A stretch of DNA of 64,000 nt from Marinomonas rhodophyticola (GTDB lineage: Bacteria; Pseudomonadota; Gammaproteobacteria; Pseudomonadales; Marinomonadaceae): assembly GCF_026113935.1 (NCBI RefSeq), contig NZ_JAPEUL010000012.1, positions 62,001-126,000 on the forward strand, written 5' to 3'. This document shows, piece after piece, positions 9,920-19,673 of this stretch. A program made the translations under genes and the position numbers. Below the pieces are notes generated by a model. The model saw only the letters and a program-made list of their open reading frames with translations. It made no database searches and was not told the origin of the DNA. Position 1 is the first letter of the stretch; each line of letters starts with the position of its first letter.

Positions 9920-10522
9920 ATGCCTTTTACCTTACCCGAATTGCCTTACGCTTATACCGCTTTAGAGCCGCACATTGATGCGTTGACGATGGAGATTCAT
10001 CACAGTCGTCACCATCAGACTTATGTGAATGGATTAAATGCTGCTCTAGAAGGAACAGCTTATGCGGATTGGTCTCTTGAGCGTTTGTTGCGCGAGATTG
10101 CGTCATTGCCAGAAAACGTTCAGGGGGCGGTGCGCAATCATGGTGGTGGTCATGCGAATCACAGTTTGTTTTGGTTGGTGATGTCACCAGAAGGGGGTGG
10201 GGAGCCACAAGGACCATTAGCAGACGCGATTCAGCAAAGCTTTGGTAGTTTTGAAGAATTTAAACAACTGTTTATTAAGGCGGCATTGAGCCGATTTGGC
10301 AGTGGTTGGGCTTGGTTGGTGAAAGATCAGCAAGGTAAATTGCAGGTGACCAGCAGCGCCAATCAAGACAGCCCATTGATTGATGGATTGACACCGATTT
10401 TAGGCTTGGATGTTTGGGAACACGCTTATTATTTGCAGTATCAAAATAAACGTCCTGACTACGTTGCGGCATTTTTTAATGTCATCAACTGGTCGCAAGT
10501 CGCTGTGTGGTTTCAGGAGTAA
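9920..10522 (+). CDS. sodA: Superoxide dismutase, Mn type
   Basis: Cytoplasmic superoxide dismutase (200 residues), converting superoxide to hydrogen peroxide and oxygen. Metal ligands are His27 ([11 protein letters not shown]), His81 ([11 protein letters not shown]) and the Asp/His of [23 protein letters not shown] and SANQDSPL, the latter with the Mn-type glutamine, favour the Mn enzyme over the Fe enzyme. The ATG at 9920 follows GGAG and is preferred to the TTG at 9908. A Fur-like site upstream and a ZIP metal transporter immediately downstream suggest induction on iron limitation together with metal uptake. Confidence 0.93.
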   Translation: MPFTLPELPYAYTALEPHIDALTMEIHHSRHHQTYVNGLNAALEGTAYADWSLERLLREIASLPENVQGAVRNHGGGHANHSLFWLVMSPEGGGEPQGPLADAIQQSFGSFEEFKQLFIKAALSRFGSGWAWLVKDQQGKLQVTSSANQDSPLIDGLTPILGLDVWEHAYYLQYQNKRPDYVAAFFNVINWSQVAVWFQE

Positions 10523-10524
10523 GC

Positions 10525-11415
10525 ATGAAGTTGACTCTGTTGTCGTTACCTAAGATCCGCGTGAGAAAGTGGATCGGAAGCATCATTTTAGTACTAGGTG
10601 CTTACACCGCCATCGATCAGTTTGTGGTGTTGTTACAACAACATTCTCAGGTGCGTTATGCTTTTTATGCGGGTGTTGTGGCGGCAGCGGCGACGGCTAT
10701 GGGCGCATTGCCTGCTTTGTTTCTGCATCGCTTATCGCAAAAATTGCATGACGTTATGCTGGGGTTTGGTGCTGGGGTAATGTTGGCGGCTTGTATGTTC
10801 TCTCTGATTATCCCTGCTTTGGCGTTGTTGGAAGGCAGTGGTGCTTCGCCATGGTATAGCTCCAGCTCTGTTGGGGTGGCAATTCTGCTTGGTGGCGCAT
10901 TTATGTTGGTGTTGGAACGGCTTGTACCACACCAACATTTTATTAAAGAGGAAGACAGGTTACGTGGTCAGACTTTGCGGCGCAGCTGGTTATTTGTTTT
11001 TGCCATTGCTCTGCATAATATCCCGGAAGGTTTGGCGATAGGTGCGTCTTTTGCCAGTGGTAATGTGTCGGCGGCTACAGCGTTGACAACAGGTATCTCG
11101 ATTCAGGATATTCCTGAAGGATTAGTGGTTGCCATGGCGTTGTTAGCCGTGGGCTACAGCCGTTTATTGGCGGTGGGTATTGCTGTGCTGTCAGGTTTGA
11201 CGGAGCCTGTTATGGCCGTTATTGGTTCGGTGGTGTTGGGGGAATCTAGCGTATTGTTGCCTTTAGGGTTGGCTTTAGCGGCTGGTGCTATGTTGTTTGT
11301 GATCAGTCATGAAATGATTCCTGAATCTCATCGTCAAGGTCATGAGTTGGCGGCAACAAAAGGCTTAATGTTGGGTTTTGTGCTTATGATGCTGTTAGAT
11401 ACGGCGTTGGCTTGA
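10525..11415 (+). CDS. ZIP family metal transporter (GufA/ZupT-like)
   Basis: An inner-membrane divalent metal transporter of the ZIP family, 296 residues with about eight helices. The key metal-path motifs are HNIPEGLAIG and SIQDIPEGLVVAMA; a final FVISHEMIPESH is also typical. The N-terminus carries an extra helix (SIILVLGAYTAIDQFVV) before the usual core. The ATG lies two bases after the sodA stop with GGAG upstream, so it is co-transcribed with sodA. Pairing with an Mn-type superoxide dismutase suggests it supplies manganese (or Zn/Fe); that is inference. Confidence 0.88.
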   Translation: MKLTLLSLPKIRVRKWIGSIILVLGAYTAIDQFVVLLQQHSQVRYAFYAGVVAAAATAMGALPALFLHRLSQKLHDVMLGFGAGVMLAACMFSLIIPALALLEGSGASPWYSSSSVGVAILLGGAFMLVLERLVPHQHFIKEEDRLRGQTLRRSWLFVFAIALHNIPEGLAIGASFASGNVSAATALTTGISIQDIPEGLVVAMALLAVGYSRLLAVGIAVLSGLTEPVMAVIGSVVLGESSVLLPLGLALAAGAMLFVISHEMIPESHRQGHELAATKGLMLGFVLMMLLDTALA

Positions 11416-11416
11416 T

Positions 11417-11433
11417 TGCATAAAAGTGGTGCA
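11417..11433 (+). promoter_or_regulatory. Probable NtrC-binding site
   Basis: TGCATAAAAGTGGTGCA matches the enterobacterial NtrC consensus TGCACTATTTTGGTGCA at both half sites (TGCA and TGGTGCA) with exact 17-base length. It lies about 105 bases upstream of the sigma-54 element, a normal enhancer distance. It overlaps nothing coding except the two bases after the ZIP stop. Found by eye. Confidence 0.5.
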
Positions 11434-11442
11434 CTAATGACG

Positions 11443-11468
11443 AAATGGGCTTTTTTGGCCCATTTTTT
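11443..11468 (+). terminator. Intrinsic terminator of sodA-ZIP operon
   Basis: AAATGGGC and GCCCATTT form an 8-base stem around a T-rich loop, followed by a run of T. It separates the metal operon from the guanidine operon. Confidence 0.8.
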
Positions 11469-11537
11469 GTTGTTTGTTAGTGACTGGTGGTGTCAAAAAA
11501 ATGCCTTGGGCCTTTAAAATAAAGCGTTCTGTATAAC

Positions 11538-11553
11538 TGGCACACAATCTGCT
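11538..11553 (+). promoter_or_regulatory. Sigma-54 (RpoN) promoter of guanidine operon
   Basis: TGGCACACAATCTGCT fits the consensus TGGCACRNNNNTTGCW with the obligatory GG and GC at the right spacing and only one mismatch (C for T before TGC). Transcription would start near 11564, about 50 bases before the riboswitch aptamer. The NtrC-like site upstream supports nitrogen control. Confidence 0.65.
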
Positions 11554-11611
11554 ACATCAAAAATGTTCGTACCCTTGGAAAGTCGAACATTACAATTTAG
11601 ATTATCAATAG

Positions 11612-11746
11612 AGAGCTAGGGTTCCGATTTCGATCTTATCGAAATGACTGGTCCGAGAGCTTTCGACCTTGACAGTTTCAAGGTTACACGGCGGGACAAA
11701 AGCCCGGGAGACCACATGGCGATATGGCCAAGGGTACTCCGTGTGT
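11612..11746 (+). ncRNA. Guanidine-I riboswitch (ykkC class)
   Basis: The leader carries the conserved ykkC aptamer strings CTAGGGTTCCG, ACTGGTCCGAGAGC and ACACGGCGGGACAAAAGCCC followed by GGGAGA. ACACGG at 11686 can pair with CCGTGT at 11739, closing the 3' domain. The class binds guanidinium and turns on export or degradation genes. No intrinsic terminator is visible between the aptamer and the first gene's ribosome site, which argues for control at translation (inference). The 3' boundary is approximate. The downstream genes form exactly the known guanidine carboxylase pathway, which confirms the assignment. Confidence 0.93.
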
Positions 11747-11774
11747 AATTAAACAAACTGAAAAGGTAGCTTCC

Positions 11775-12827
11775 ATGAAAAATTCCGCAAAAAAAGTAAC
11801 CGTTCTACTGTTTACGCTTCTCCTGTCTGCAAACACCTTTGCTGCTGATAAATTTAAAGTGTGTTGGTCTATTTATGTCGGTTGGATGCCTTGGGCCTAT
11901 GCGGCGCAAGAAGGTATTGTGAAAAAATGGGGCGACAAATATGGTATCGACATCGATGTGGTGCAAATCAATGATTATGTCGAATCCATCAACCAATATA
12001 CCGCAGGCCAATTTGATGCCTGTGCGATGACGAACATGGACGCGCTGACCATTCCGGCGGCGGGTGGCATCGATAGTACGGCATTAATTGTTGGGGATTT
12101 TTCTAACGGTAATGATGCGGTTATCTTAAAAGATAAAAACCAGTTGGCGGATATTAAAGGGCAGAATGTCAATTTGGTCGAATTGAGTGTGTCTCATTAT
12201 TTGCTAGCTCGTGCCTTGGACTCTGTGGGTCTTAGTGAGTCCGATGTGAAGGTAATTAACACATCTGATGCTGACATGGTGTCTATTTATGGAACCCGTG
12301 ATGTGACGTCCGTGGTGACTTGGAATCCTTTGCTAAGCGAAATCACGTCCATGCCTAATTCAAACAATGTGTTTGACTCTTCACAAATCCCTGGTGAAAT
12401 CATCGATATGCTGGTCGTTAATACCGATACGCTTAAAACGAATCCTAATTTAGGTAAAGCCTTGGTGGGTGCGTGGTATGAAGTCATGGCGTTAATGAGT
12501 GGTACGGATCAAGCAGCGATTGATGCGCGTACTGCCATGGCGGAAGCCTCTGAAACGGATTTAGAAGGCTACGATGCACAACTTGCCAGCACGAAAATGT
12601 TTTACACCCCACAATCCGCGTTGGCTTTAACAAACAGCAAAGAATTGATGGCAACCATGCAACATGTTGCGGAATTCTCTTTTGACCATGGTTTATTAGG
12701 TGATGGCGCGCCAGATGCCGGTGCCATTGGTATTGAAACATCAGCAGGTGTGTTTGGTAACGCCGACAATATCAAACTTCGCTTTGACCCCACTTACATG
12801 CAAATGGCTGCTGACGGCCAACTCTAA
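11775..12827 (+). CDS. ABC transporter substrate-binding protein, putative guanidine uptake
   Basis: A periplasmic binding protein of the NMT1/SsuA/TauA-like family (350 residues) with a signal peptide cleaved near Ala23. The mature start FKVCWSIYVGWMPWAYAAQEGIVKKWGDKYG is typical of binding proteins in urea-carboxylase-linked operons. It is first in a riboswitch-controlled operon with a permease and ATPase, so guanidinium or a guanidine precursor is the inferred ligand. The ATG at 11775 is chosen because AAAAGG precedes it and a signal peptide follows; an in-frame ATG at 11724 lies inside the riboswitch and is unlikely to be used. Confidence 0.85.
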   Translation: MKNSAKKVTVLLFTLLLSANTFAADKFKVCWSIYVGWMPWAYAAQEGIVKKWGDKYGIDIDVVQINDYVESINQYTAGQFDACAMTNMDALTIPAAGGIDSTALIVGDFSNGNDAVILKDKNQLADIKGQNVNLVELSVSHYLLARALDSVGLSESDVKVINTSDADMVSIYGTRDVTSVVTWNPLLSEITSMPNSNNVFDSSQIPGEIIDMLVVNTDTLKTNPNLGKALVGAWYEVMALMSGTDQAAIDARTAMAEASETDLEGYDAQLASTKMFYTPQSALALTNSKELMATMQHVAEFSFDHGLLGDGAPDAGAIGIETSAGVFGNADNIKLRFDPTYMQMAADGQL

Positions 12828-12840
12828 TCATCCAAAGTAA

Positions 12841-12876
12841 ACGCTCTGCTTAATTAACGATGTTTAAGTGGAGCGT
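12841..12876 (+). other. mRNA hairpin after binding-protein gene
   Basis: ACGCTC/GAGCGT and CTTAA/TTAAG stack with a small TG internal loop. There is no T-tract, so it probably stabilises the upstream binding-protein message or dampens read-through to the permease. Confidence 0.45.
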
Positions 12877-12890
12877 CATGGGATAAAAGC

Positions 12891-13709
12891 ATGAAAAAAC
12901 TCATAAATTATAAGCCGAATCGAACGAACGTCATCTTACTGGGATTATTGCCATTCGCCTTGCTCATCCTCGTGTATATGGTGAACTCAGATGCCCGGCT
13001 GGCTATTAATCCAGACGACAAACTGTTACCAGCGTTTAGCCAAATGGGAGAGTCCATGTATCGCATGGCATTTGAACCCAGTAAGCGTTCTGGTGAGTTG
13101 TTGTTTTGGCAAGACACGGCAAGCAGCTTGACGCGTTTGGCTTTGGGGGTCGTGATTGCCGCCATTGTTGGCTTGTTTGTTGGGGTATTAACGGGTGCCT
13201 TGCCTATTTTTGCAGCGGGCTTTTCGCCTTTGCTTACGGTTGTGTCACTGGTGCCACCACTGGCCTTGTTACCGATTTTATTTATTGTCGTTGGCCTTGG
13301 TGAAGTGTCAAAAATCACCTTGATTGCAATAGGGATAACGCCCTTTATTGCCCGAGATATCCAGCGACGTACTCAGGAGATTCCAGCTGAGCAACTGGTG
13401 AAAGCACAAACCTTGGGGGCCAGTACCAGCCAGATTCTAATCCGTGTGGTATTGCCGCAAATTATGCCGAAGCTGATTGATGCCATTCGTTTGTCTTTAG
13501 GGGCGGGGTGGTTGTTTTTAATCGCGGCGGAAGCCATAGCGTCAACAGATGGGCTGGGTTATCGAATATTTTTGGTGCGTCGTTATTTGTCTATGGATGT
13601 GATTTTGCCTTATGTGGCGTGGATTACACTGCTGGCATTTCTGGTGGATTACCTGCTCAGTAAATTAAACCGTCGACTCTTTCCTTGGAGTGTGGAGGCG
13701 CAATCATGA
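12891..13709 (+). CDS. ABC transporter permease (SsuC/TauC-like), putative guanidine uptake
   Basis: A 272-residue inner-membrane permease with about six helices. The binding-protein-dependent transport EAA loop is seen as EQLVKAQTLGASTSQILIRVVLPQ (residues about 168-191), which docks the ATPase. LSLGAGWLFLIAAEAIASTDGLGYRI is typical of the nitrate/sulfonate/taurine permease branch. It overlaps the ATPase gene by ATGA. Substrate assignment rests on the operon. Confidence 0.88.
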   Translation: MKKLINYKPNRTNVILLGLLPFALLILVYMVNSDARLAINPDDKLLPAFSQMGESMYRMAFEPSKRSGELLFWQDTASSLTRLALGVVIAAIVGLFVGVLTGALPIFAAGFSPLLTVVSLVPPLALLPILFIVVGLGEVSKITLIAIGITPFIARDIQRRTQEIPAEQLVKAQTLGASTSQILIRVVLPQIMPKLIDAIRLSLGAGWLFLIAAEAIASTDGLGYRIFLVRRYLSMDVILPYVAWITLLAFLVDYLLSKLNRRLFPWSVEAQS

Positions 13710-14533
13710 GCGAGAAAAAAGTAGCAAGAACCATGATTCAAGCGAACAACATCGGCAAGCGTTATGGTCAAGATATTATTCTTGAGCGTGTCAATGTCAG
13801 GGTGCAAGAAGGAGAGTTTGTCACTTTAGTTGGCGCGTCTGGCTGTGGCAAAAGTACTTTTTTGAAAATGATCTTAGGTATTGAATCGGCCACTGAAGGC
13901 GAGTTGCTTTTGGATGGTAAGCCGATACCCAATGAGCCAGGTTCAGATCGCGGCATTGTATTTCAGCAATATTCGGTTTTCCCGCACATGACGGTGTTGG
14001 AAAATGTCAATCGCGGCAAAAGGTTTTCAAAAGTCGTCTATTACTGGTTACTTGTTTGGTAAAGAGAAAAAAATCGCCAAGCAAGAAGCCAGTGAAATGC
14101 TAGCGCAAGTGGGTCTTGGTCATGCTTTAAATCGCTATCCCCATGAGTTGTCTGGCGGTATGAAGCAGCGTCTTGCTATTGCCCAAGCGGTGATATGTAA
14201 ACCGCGTATTTTGCTTCTAGATGAGTCCCCTTTGGTGCGTTAGACCCTGGCATTCGAGCGGATATGCATACCTTGGTATTGGATCTTTGGCGCAAGCATA
14301 AGCTGACTATTTTTATGGTCACTCATGATCTGAAAGAAGGCTTTTACCTCGGAACGCGTTTATGGGTGTTTGACAAACTACGCCATGACCCTCATGCACC
14401 AAATGCTTATGGTGCTTCTATTACCTATGACTTACCAGTCGGCCATATGGCTGAGCCACTTTTTGACGAAATTGATCAACGTATTCGGCCGCTCTCCAAT
14501 GTTGACCAGAATACGGAGGACACTGCATTATGA
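13706..14533 (+). CDS. ABC transporter ATP-binding protein (SsuB/TauB-like), two apparent frameshifts
   Basis: ATPase of the putative guanidine importer, about 274 residues after repair. Walker A is GASGCGKST, the Q-loop [18 protein letters not shown], the signature [14 protein letters not shown], and Walker B LLLLDE followed by a P-F-G-A-L-D type motif once the frame is corrected; the H-loop is [12 protein letters not shown]. The frame is broken near 14010 (one extra A in GTCAATCGCG) and near 14225 (two extra bases in GAGTCCCCTTTGG). It starts in the ATGA overlap with the permease and ends in an ATGA overlap with the next gene, so the operon is tightly coupled. Confidence 0.83.
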
Positions 14534-15246
14534 AGAAATACAAAACCCTTATCCCCGCTGCCAGTCATTGGTCGCTTCGTGTGCGTCGAGGAATGCAAAT
14601 GACTCTGACGGATATGGAAGGTGAGGCCAATGTGGGCATGGTGTTTTACAACCCAGAAAACGTACTGGAGCGTTACAACGCACCTGACACCTTAAAAGGT
14701 CAACATACTTTTAAACTCACTAAAGGTGATTGTTTATATTCCGATATGGGGCGTATTTTTGCTTCCATCATTGAAGACACTGTTGGCTGGCACGAGACGG
14801 TCAGTGGTAACTGTCATGCTTCACACATCGAATCGAAGTGGGGTAAACGTGACTATCAAAATGATCGTAATGATTGGATGCAAAATGGCCACGATGCCAT
14901 GTTGGTAGAAATGGCTAAATACGGTTTAAGCAAAGCCGACATTGTGGCGAATTTGAACTTATTTAGCCGAGTGGGTACCGACGCCGAGGGCAATATGTCC
15001 TTGGTAGAGGGCAATAGCCCAGCGGGTTCCAGTGTCACCTTACGTTTTGAAATGGACACCTTGGTAATACTGCATACTTGTCCGCATCCATTGAGCAAAG
15101 CAACAGACTACCCAAGAAAGCCGATTTTTGTCTTGTTGGAAAAAGCCGCGCCTGTGGCAGAAGATGACTTTTGCAAAATATCTCGCCCTGAAAATCAACG
15201 GGGTTTTGCCAATAACGAACTTTATTACTTTGGTGCGGGGGCCTAA
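14530..15246 (+). CDS. DUF1989 urea carboxylase-associated protein 1, putative carboxyguanidine deiminase subunit
   Basis: A 238-residue DUF1989 protein, long annotated as urea carboxylase-associated protein 1. In guanidine operons the two DUF1989 proteins form carboxyguanidine deiminase (CgdAB), which hydrolyses carboxyguanidine to allophanate and ammonia. Conserved stretches are [20 protein letters not shown], a [19 protein letters not shown]-type motif, and [13 protein letters not shown] with the likely metal or active-site His and Cys. It is followed two bases later by its paralogue. Which of CgdA or CgdB it represents is not decided here. Confidence 0.85.
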   Translation: MKKYKTLIPAASHWSLRVRRGMQMTLTDMEGEANVGMVFYNPENVLERYNAPDTLKGQHTFKLTKGDCLYSDMGRIFASIIEDTVGWHETVSGNCHASHIESKWGKRDYQNDRNDWMQNGHDAMLVEMAKYGLSKADIVANLNLFSRVGTDAEGNMSLVEGNSPAGSSVTLRFEMDTLVILHTCPHPLSKATDYPRKPIFVLLEKAAPVAEDDFCKISRPENQRGFANNELYYFGAGA

Positions 15247-15248
15247 TC

Positions 15249-15890
15249 ATGATCAAAGAAAGCCTATTAAAAGCAGAAAGCGCCAATGCGATTTACCACG
15301 TGGATGCCGGTGATTATTTTATCGGCGTCGTGAAAGCAGGTTCTACGTTTCGAATTGTTGACTTAGAAGGCAACCAAGCCGCGGATACTTTGTTTTACAA
15401 CGCTAATGATCCGGCTGAACGCTACAGCGCCACCGATACGATTCGTGAACAAGGTAATGTGTATTTAACCGCTGGGTCGGCAATCCGCTCCAATCAAAAC
15501 AATGTCATGTTGGAAATCGTCGCTGATACCTGTGGTCGCCATGACACCTTGGGCGGCGCTTGTGCTACCGAGAGCAATACTGTGCGTTATGACTTAGAAA
15601 AACGCTGCATGCACGCCTGTCGAGACAGCTGGATGTTGGCGATTGCCGAAAACCCAGAATTTGGTTTATCGAAGCGCGACATCAGCCACAACATCAACTT
15701 CTTTATGAATGTGCCTGTTACGGAAGCGGGTGGTTTGACCTTTGAAGACGGTATTTCTGCACCAGGTAAATACGTGGAAATGATCGCTAAAATGGATGTC
15801 ATTGTGTTGATTTCCAATTGCCCACAGTTAAATAACCCTTGTAACGGCTATAACCCAACGCCAGTGGATATGTTGGTTTGGAATGCTTAA
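15249..15890 (+). CDS. DUF1989 urea carboxylase-associated protein 2, putative carboxyguanidine deiminase subunit
   Basis: A 213-residue DUF1989 paralogue of the preceding protein. It shows [35 protein letters not shown] and the motif [17 protein letters not shown], where His and Cys are candidates for metal or substrate binding. It ends in [14 protein letters not shown], a typical UAAP2 terminus. With its partner it should convert carboxyguanidine to allophanate, which supplies the substrate of the hydrolase at the end of the operon. Confidence 0.86.
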   Translation: MIKESLLKAESANAIYHVDAGDYFIGVVKAGSTFRIVDLEGNQAADTLFYNANDPAERYSATDTIREQGNVYLTAGSAIRSNQNNVMLEIVADTCGRHDTLGGACATESNTVRYDLEKRCMHACRDSWMLAIAENPEFGLSKRDISHNINFFMNVPVTEAGGLTFEDGISAPGKYVEMIAKMDVIVLISNCPQLNNPCNGYNPTPVDMLVWNA

Positions 15891-15940
15891 GGGATCTGTT
15901 CAGACGGTAATTGTCGTTATTTCAATAGTCTATATCAACT

Positions 15941-15956
15941 CAGTGGACGGCCACTG
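15941..15956 (+). other. Small hairpin before carboxylase gene
   Basis: CAGTGG and CCACTG form a perfect 6-base stem around ACGG in the 107-base gap before the carboxylase gene. There is no T-tract. It may tune expression of the downstream half of the operon; a weak call. Confidence 0.3.
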
Positions 15957-15997
15957 ATGTTTATCTCGCTCCTAGACGGCCCCGCCAAGGTTGAACC

Positions 15998-18900
15998 ATG
16001 TTTAACAAGGTTTTAATTGCTAACCGTGGCGCTATCGCGACACGTATTATTCGTACTCTCAACAACATGGGTATAGGCTCGGTGGCGGTATACGCTGAAT
16101 CTGATGCGAAGAGCTTACATGTCAAACGCGCAGATGAAGCGTTTTCTTTAGGCGAAGGTGGTGCCAGTGATACCTATTTGGATATGGAGAAAATCCTGCG
16201 CATCGCCAAACAGTCTGGTGTTCAAGCGATTCATCCAGGGTATGGTTTTTTGAGCGAGAATGCGTCCTTTGTGCGACGTTGTGAAGAAGAAGGTGTCGCG
16301 TTTATTGGCCCCACCGCTGAACAAATGATTGAATTTGGCCTAAAGCATCGAGCACGTGAATTAGCCGAAAAAGCCAAGGTGCCATTATCGCCGTAGGTTC
16401 TGAACTGCTCACTGATTTAGAAAGTGCTTGCCAAACAGCCAGTCAGATTGGCTATCCAGTGATGCTGAAAAGTACGGCGGGTGGTGGTGGCATTGGTATG
16501 CATTTATGCCACGATGAGAAAGGCCTGAGAGACAGCTTCGATTCCGTACGTCGTTTAGGTGCTAATAACTTTGCCGACGATGGTGTTTTTTTAGAGAAGT
16601 TCATTGCTCGCGCTCGTCACATCGAAGTACAGATTTTTGCCGATGGTAAAGGCGGTGCATTGGCTCTGGGCGAGCGAGATTGTTCCAGCCAACGTCGTAA
16701 CCAAAAAGTCGTCGAAGAGTGTCCCGCGCCAAATTTAACCGACGACGTGCGTAAACAGCTTCATCAAAACCGCAGAACTATTATTGTCATCTGTTCAGTA
16801 CCGTAATGCTGGAACGGTCGAATTTATCTATGATATGGACACTGATAAATTCTATTTCCTTGAAGTAAATACGCGTTTGCAGGTTGAACACGGCGTGACG
16901 GAAATGGTTTACGGCGTAGACTTGGTGGAATGGATGATACGCCTTGCCGCTGGCGAAGACCTTGCGCCAGAAGAGAAACGTGTTTCGCTTAAAGCACATG
17001 GACATGCGGTACAAGTACGTTTGTATGCGGAAGATCCTTATAAAGATTTTCAGCCTTGTGCTGGCTTATTGAGTCAGGTTCAGTGGCCGCTTGCTAACAC
17101 TAATTCTGATGCTGTCGCGGGTGTTCGCATCGACTCTTGGATCGAAACCGGCATTGAAGTGTCGCCTTACTTTGATCCTATGCTCGCCAAAGTCATCGTT
17201 CATCAAGAAGATCGCGATGCCGCCTTTGCTAAACTCAAAACGACGCTGGAAAACTGCGTTTTATATGGCACAGAAACCAATCTAGATTATCTCAAGCAAT
17301 TGGTTGTTGATTCTCTGTTGTTACGTGGTGAAGTGAGCACTCGTTATCTTAATGCATTTGTCTATCAACCTAAACGCATTGATGTGTTAAGTGGAGGAAC
17401 TCAAACCACGTTGCAAGATTTTCCTGGCCGTCAACATCATTGGAATGTTGGCGTACCGCCTTCAGGCCCATTCGATAATTATCATTTCCGTTTAGCGAAT
17501 CGCTTGCTTAATAATCTGGATTCGGCCGCGGCCATGGAAATTACTCTACAAGGCCCAAGCTTAAAATTCAGCTTTGAAACCTGTCTTGTGGTTTGTGGGG
17601 CAGTGATTGACGCGAAAATTGATGGACAAGCCATCGAGCAAAATACTGTGGTCACCATACAAGCGGGTGAAACGTTAACCTTGGGGCGAATCAAAGAGCA
17701 GGGTGCGCGGGCGTATTTAGCCGTGGCGGGTGGTTTTGATTGCCCAGATTATTTAGGCTCAAAGTCGACCTTCACCTTAGGGCAATTTGGTGGTCACAAC
17801 GGTCGTGCTATTCAAACGGGTGACGTGTTGCATGTGCTTGAATCTCAGGGATCACTAGCTTCTAGTGCTTTGCCTGCTGAGTTGATGCCAGTACTTGGCA
17901 ATCAGCATGAATTGCGGGTAATTTACGGCCCTCATGGCTCGCCCGATTTCTTCACCCCTGAAGACATCGAGATGTTCTTCGGTACAGACTGGGAAATTCA
18001 CTACAACTCCAGCCGCACGGGCGTTCGTTTGATTGGCCCGAAACCCAAATGGGCACGTAACAACGGCGGTGAGGCAGGGCTTCATCCATCGAATATTCAC
18101 GATAATGCTTATGCGTTCGGTAGCGTCGATTTTACGGGCGACATGCCAGTGATTCTCGGGCCAGATGGTCCATCTCTTGGTGGTTTTGTCTGCCCTGCGA
18201 CTGTTATTACGGCGGATTTGTGGAAGCTTGGTCAGTTACGTGCAGGCGATAAAATCCGTTTTATTCCTGTGACCTTGGAAGACGCCGTGGTGTTAGAAGC
18301 CTCGCAAAATGAAGGCTTAGCTAATCTATCGGCGTTTGAACAAGCTGTTTCACCTTGTGAGTTTTCTTGTGAAGTGCAGACGCCGATTCTGAAAACCTTA
18401 TCGGCGGACCGTTTCGGTGATGAAATTGTCTACCGTGCGGCGGGCGATCATTTCTTGCTGGTGGAATATGGCGAGCAAATGCTCGATATTCGTCTGCGCT
18501 TTCGTGCTCATGCCTTGATGCAATGGTTAGAGCAGAACCCGTTAAACGGCATGCGAGAGCTTACGCCTGGAATTCGCTCCTTGCAGATTCATTACGACAG
18601 CCAACAGCTGAGTTACACCGATTTATTAGCCCATTTAGAAGCGGCGGAGCAAGCATTAAGCACACAGCTTGATGAACTCACCGTGCCGTCAAGAACTGTC
18701 TATTTGCCACTGTCTTGGGATGATAAAGCCTGCCAAGAAGCCATCGATAAATACGCCCAATCCGTGCGCTCTAACGCGCCTTGGTGCCCAAGTAACCTAG
18801 AGTTCATTCGTCGTATTAACGGCTTAGACAGCATTAACGATGTGAAAGATATCTTGTTCAGCGCGAGCTATTTAGTCATGGGCTTGGGGGATGTGTATCT

Positions 18901-19673
18901 CGGTGCGCCAGTGGCCACGCCGGTGGATCCTCGTCATCGTCTCGTGACCACTAAATATAATCCAGCGCGTACATGGACGGCAGAAAACTCGGTTGGTATC
19001 GGTGGTTCTTATTTGTGTGTGTATGGCATGGAAGGGCCGGGCGGTTATCAATTTGTCGGCCGTACGCTACAAATGTGGAATCGCTACCGTTTGACCAGCG
19101 CCTTTAGTAAACCTTGGTTATTGCGATTTTTCGACCAGATTCGCTTTTACGAAGTGAGTCACGAAGAACTTGATCAGATCCGTAAAGATTTTCCGCACGA
19201 TACTTTTCATGGAAATAAGAGCCTCAATACGAATCGAAGAAAGCACCTTTTCCCTTTCTGACTATCAGGCGTTTATCGATGACAACAGCGACAGCATTGA
19301 TGACTTTAAAAAAATTCGTAATCAGGCGTTTGAAGACGAGCTAGCGCGCTGGCACGCCAATGGACAATTCCATTTTGATACGGACGAAGGTGAAGCCGTC
19401 GCCACAGACATCACTTGGAGTGAAGACGCTACCGTCGTTGATAGCCCAGTCTCCGGCAGCGTATGGCAAACCCAAGTGAAAGTAGGTGATCAAGTGAAAG
19501 CGGGGCAACTTCTGGTGGTTTTAGAATCCATGAAAATGGAGATTCCTATTTATGCGACATCGTCTGGCGTGGTGTCCGATTTGCTATTAAAAGACGGTAG
19601 TCGCGTCAACGCCGGCCAGGCCATCGTTGTGCTAGAAGAATTAGTGACGGAATTAGTGGAGGGAAAAGCATGA
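15998..19673 (+). CDS. Guanidine carboxylase (urea carboxylase family), three apparent frameshifts
   Basis: A biotin-dependent carboxylase of about 1223 residues that would carboxylate guanidine (or urea) using ATP and bicarbonate. Domains in order: biotin carboxylase with ATP-grasp ([20 protein letters not shown], then [10 protein letters not shown] and the [18 protein letters not shown] signature), AHS2/KipA-like carboxyltransferase ([20 protein letters not shown]), AHS1/KipI-like part, and C-terminal biotinyl domain with ESMKMEIP. The frame is broken near 16394 (two extra bases), 16767 (one extra A) and 19212 (one extra G); every domain is otherwise intact. Riboswitch control and the two DUF1989 partners favour guanidine over urea as substrate. 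The stop overlaps the hydrolase start by ATGA. Confidence 0.9.

Noticed and set aside
11724-11774. Upstream ATG start for the guanidine binding-protein gene
   Set aside because: The ATG at 11724 is inside the riboswitch 3' domain and would disrupt the signal peptide; the ATG at 11775 has a ribosome site and a proper signal sequence.
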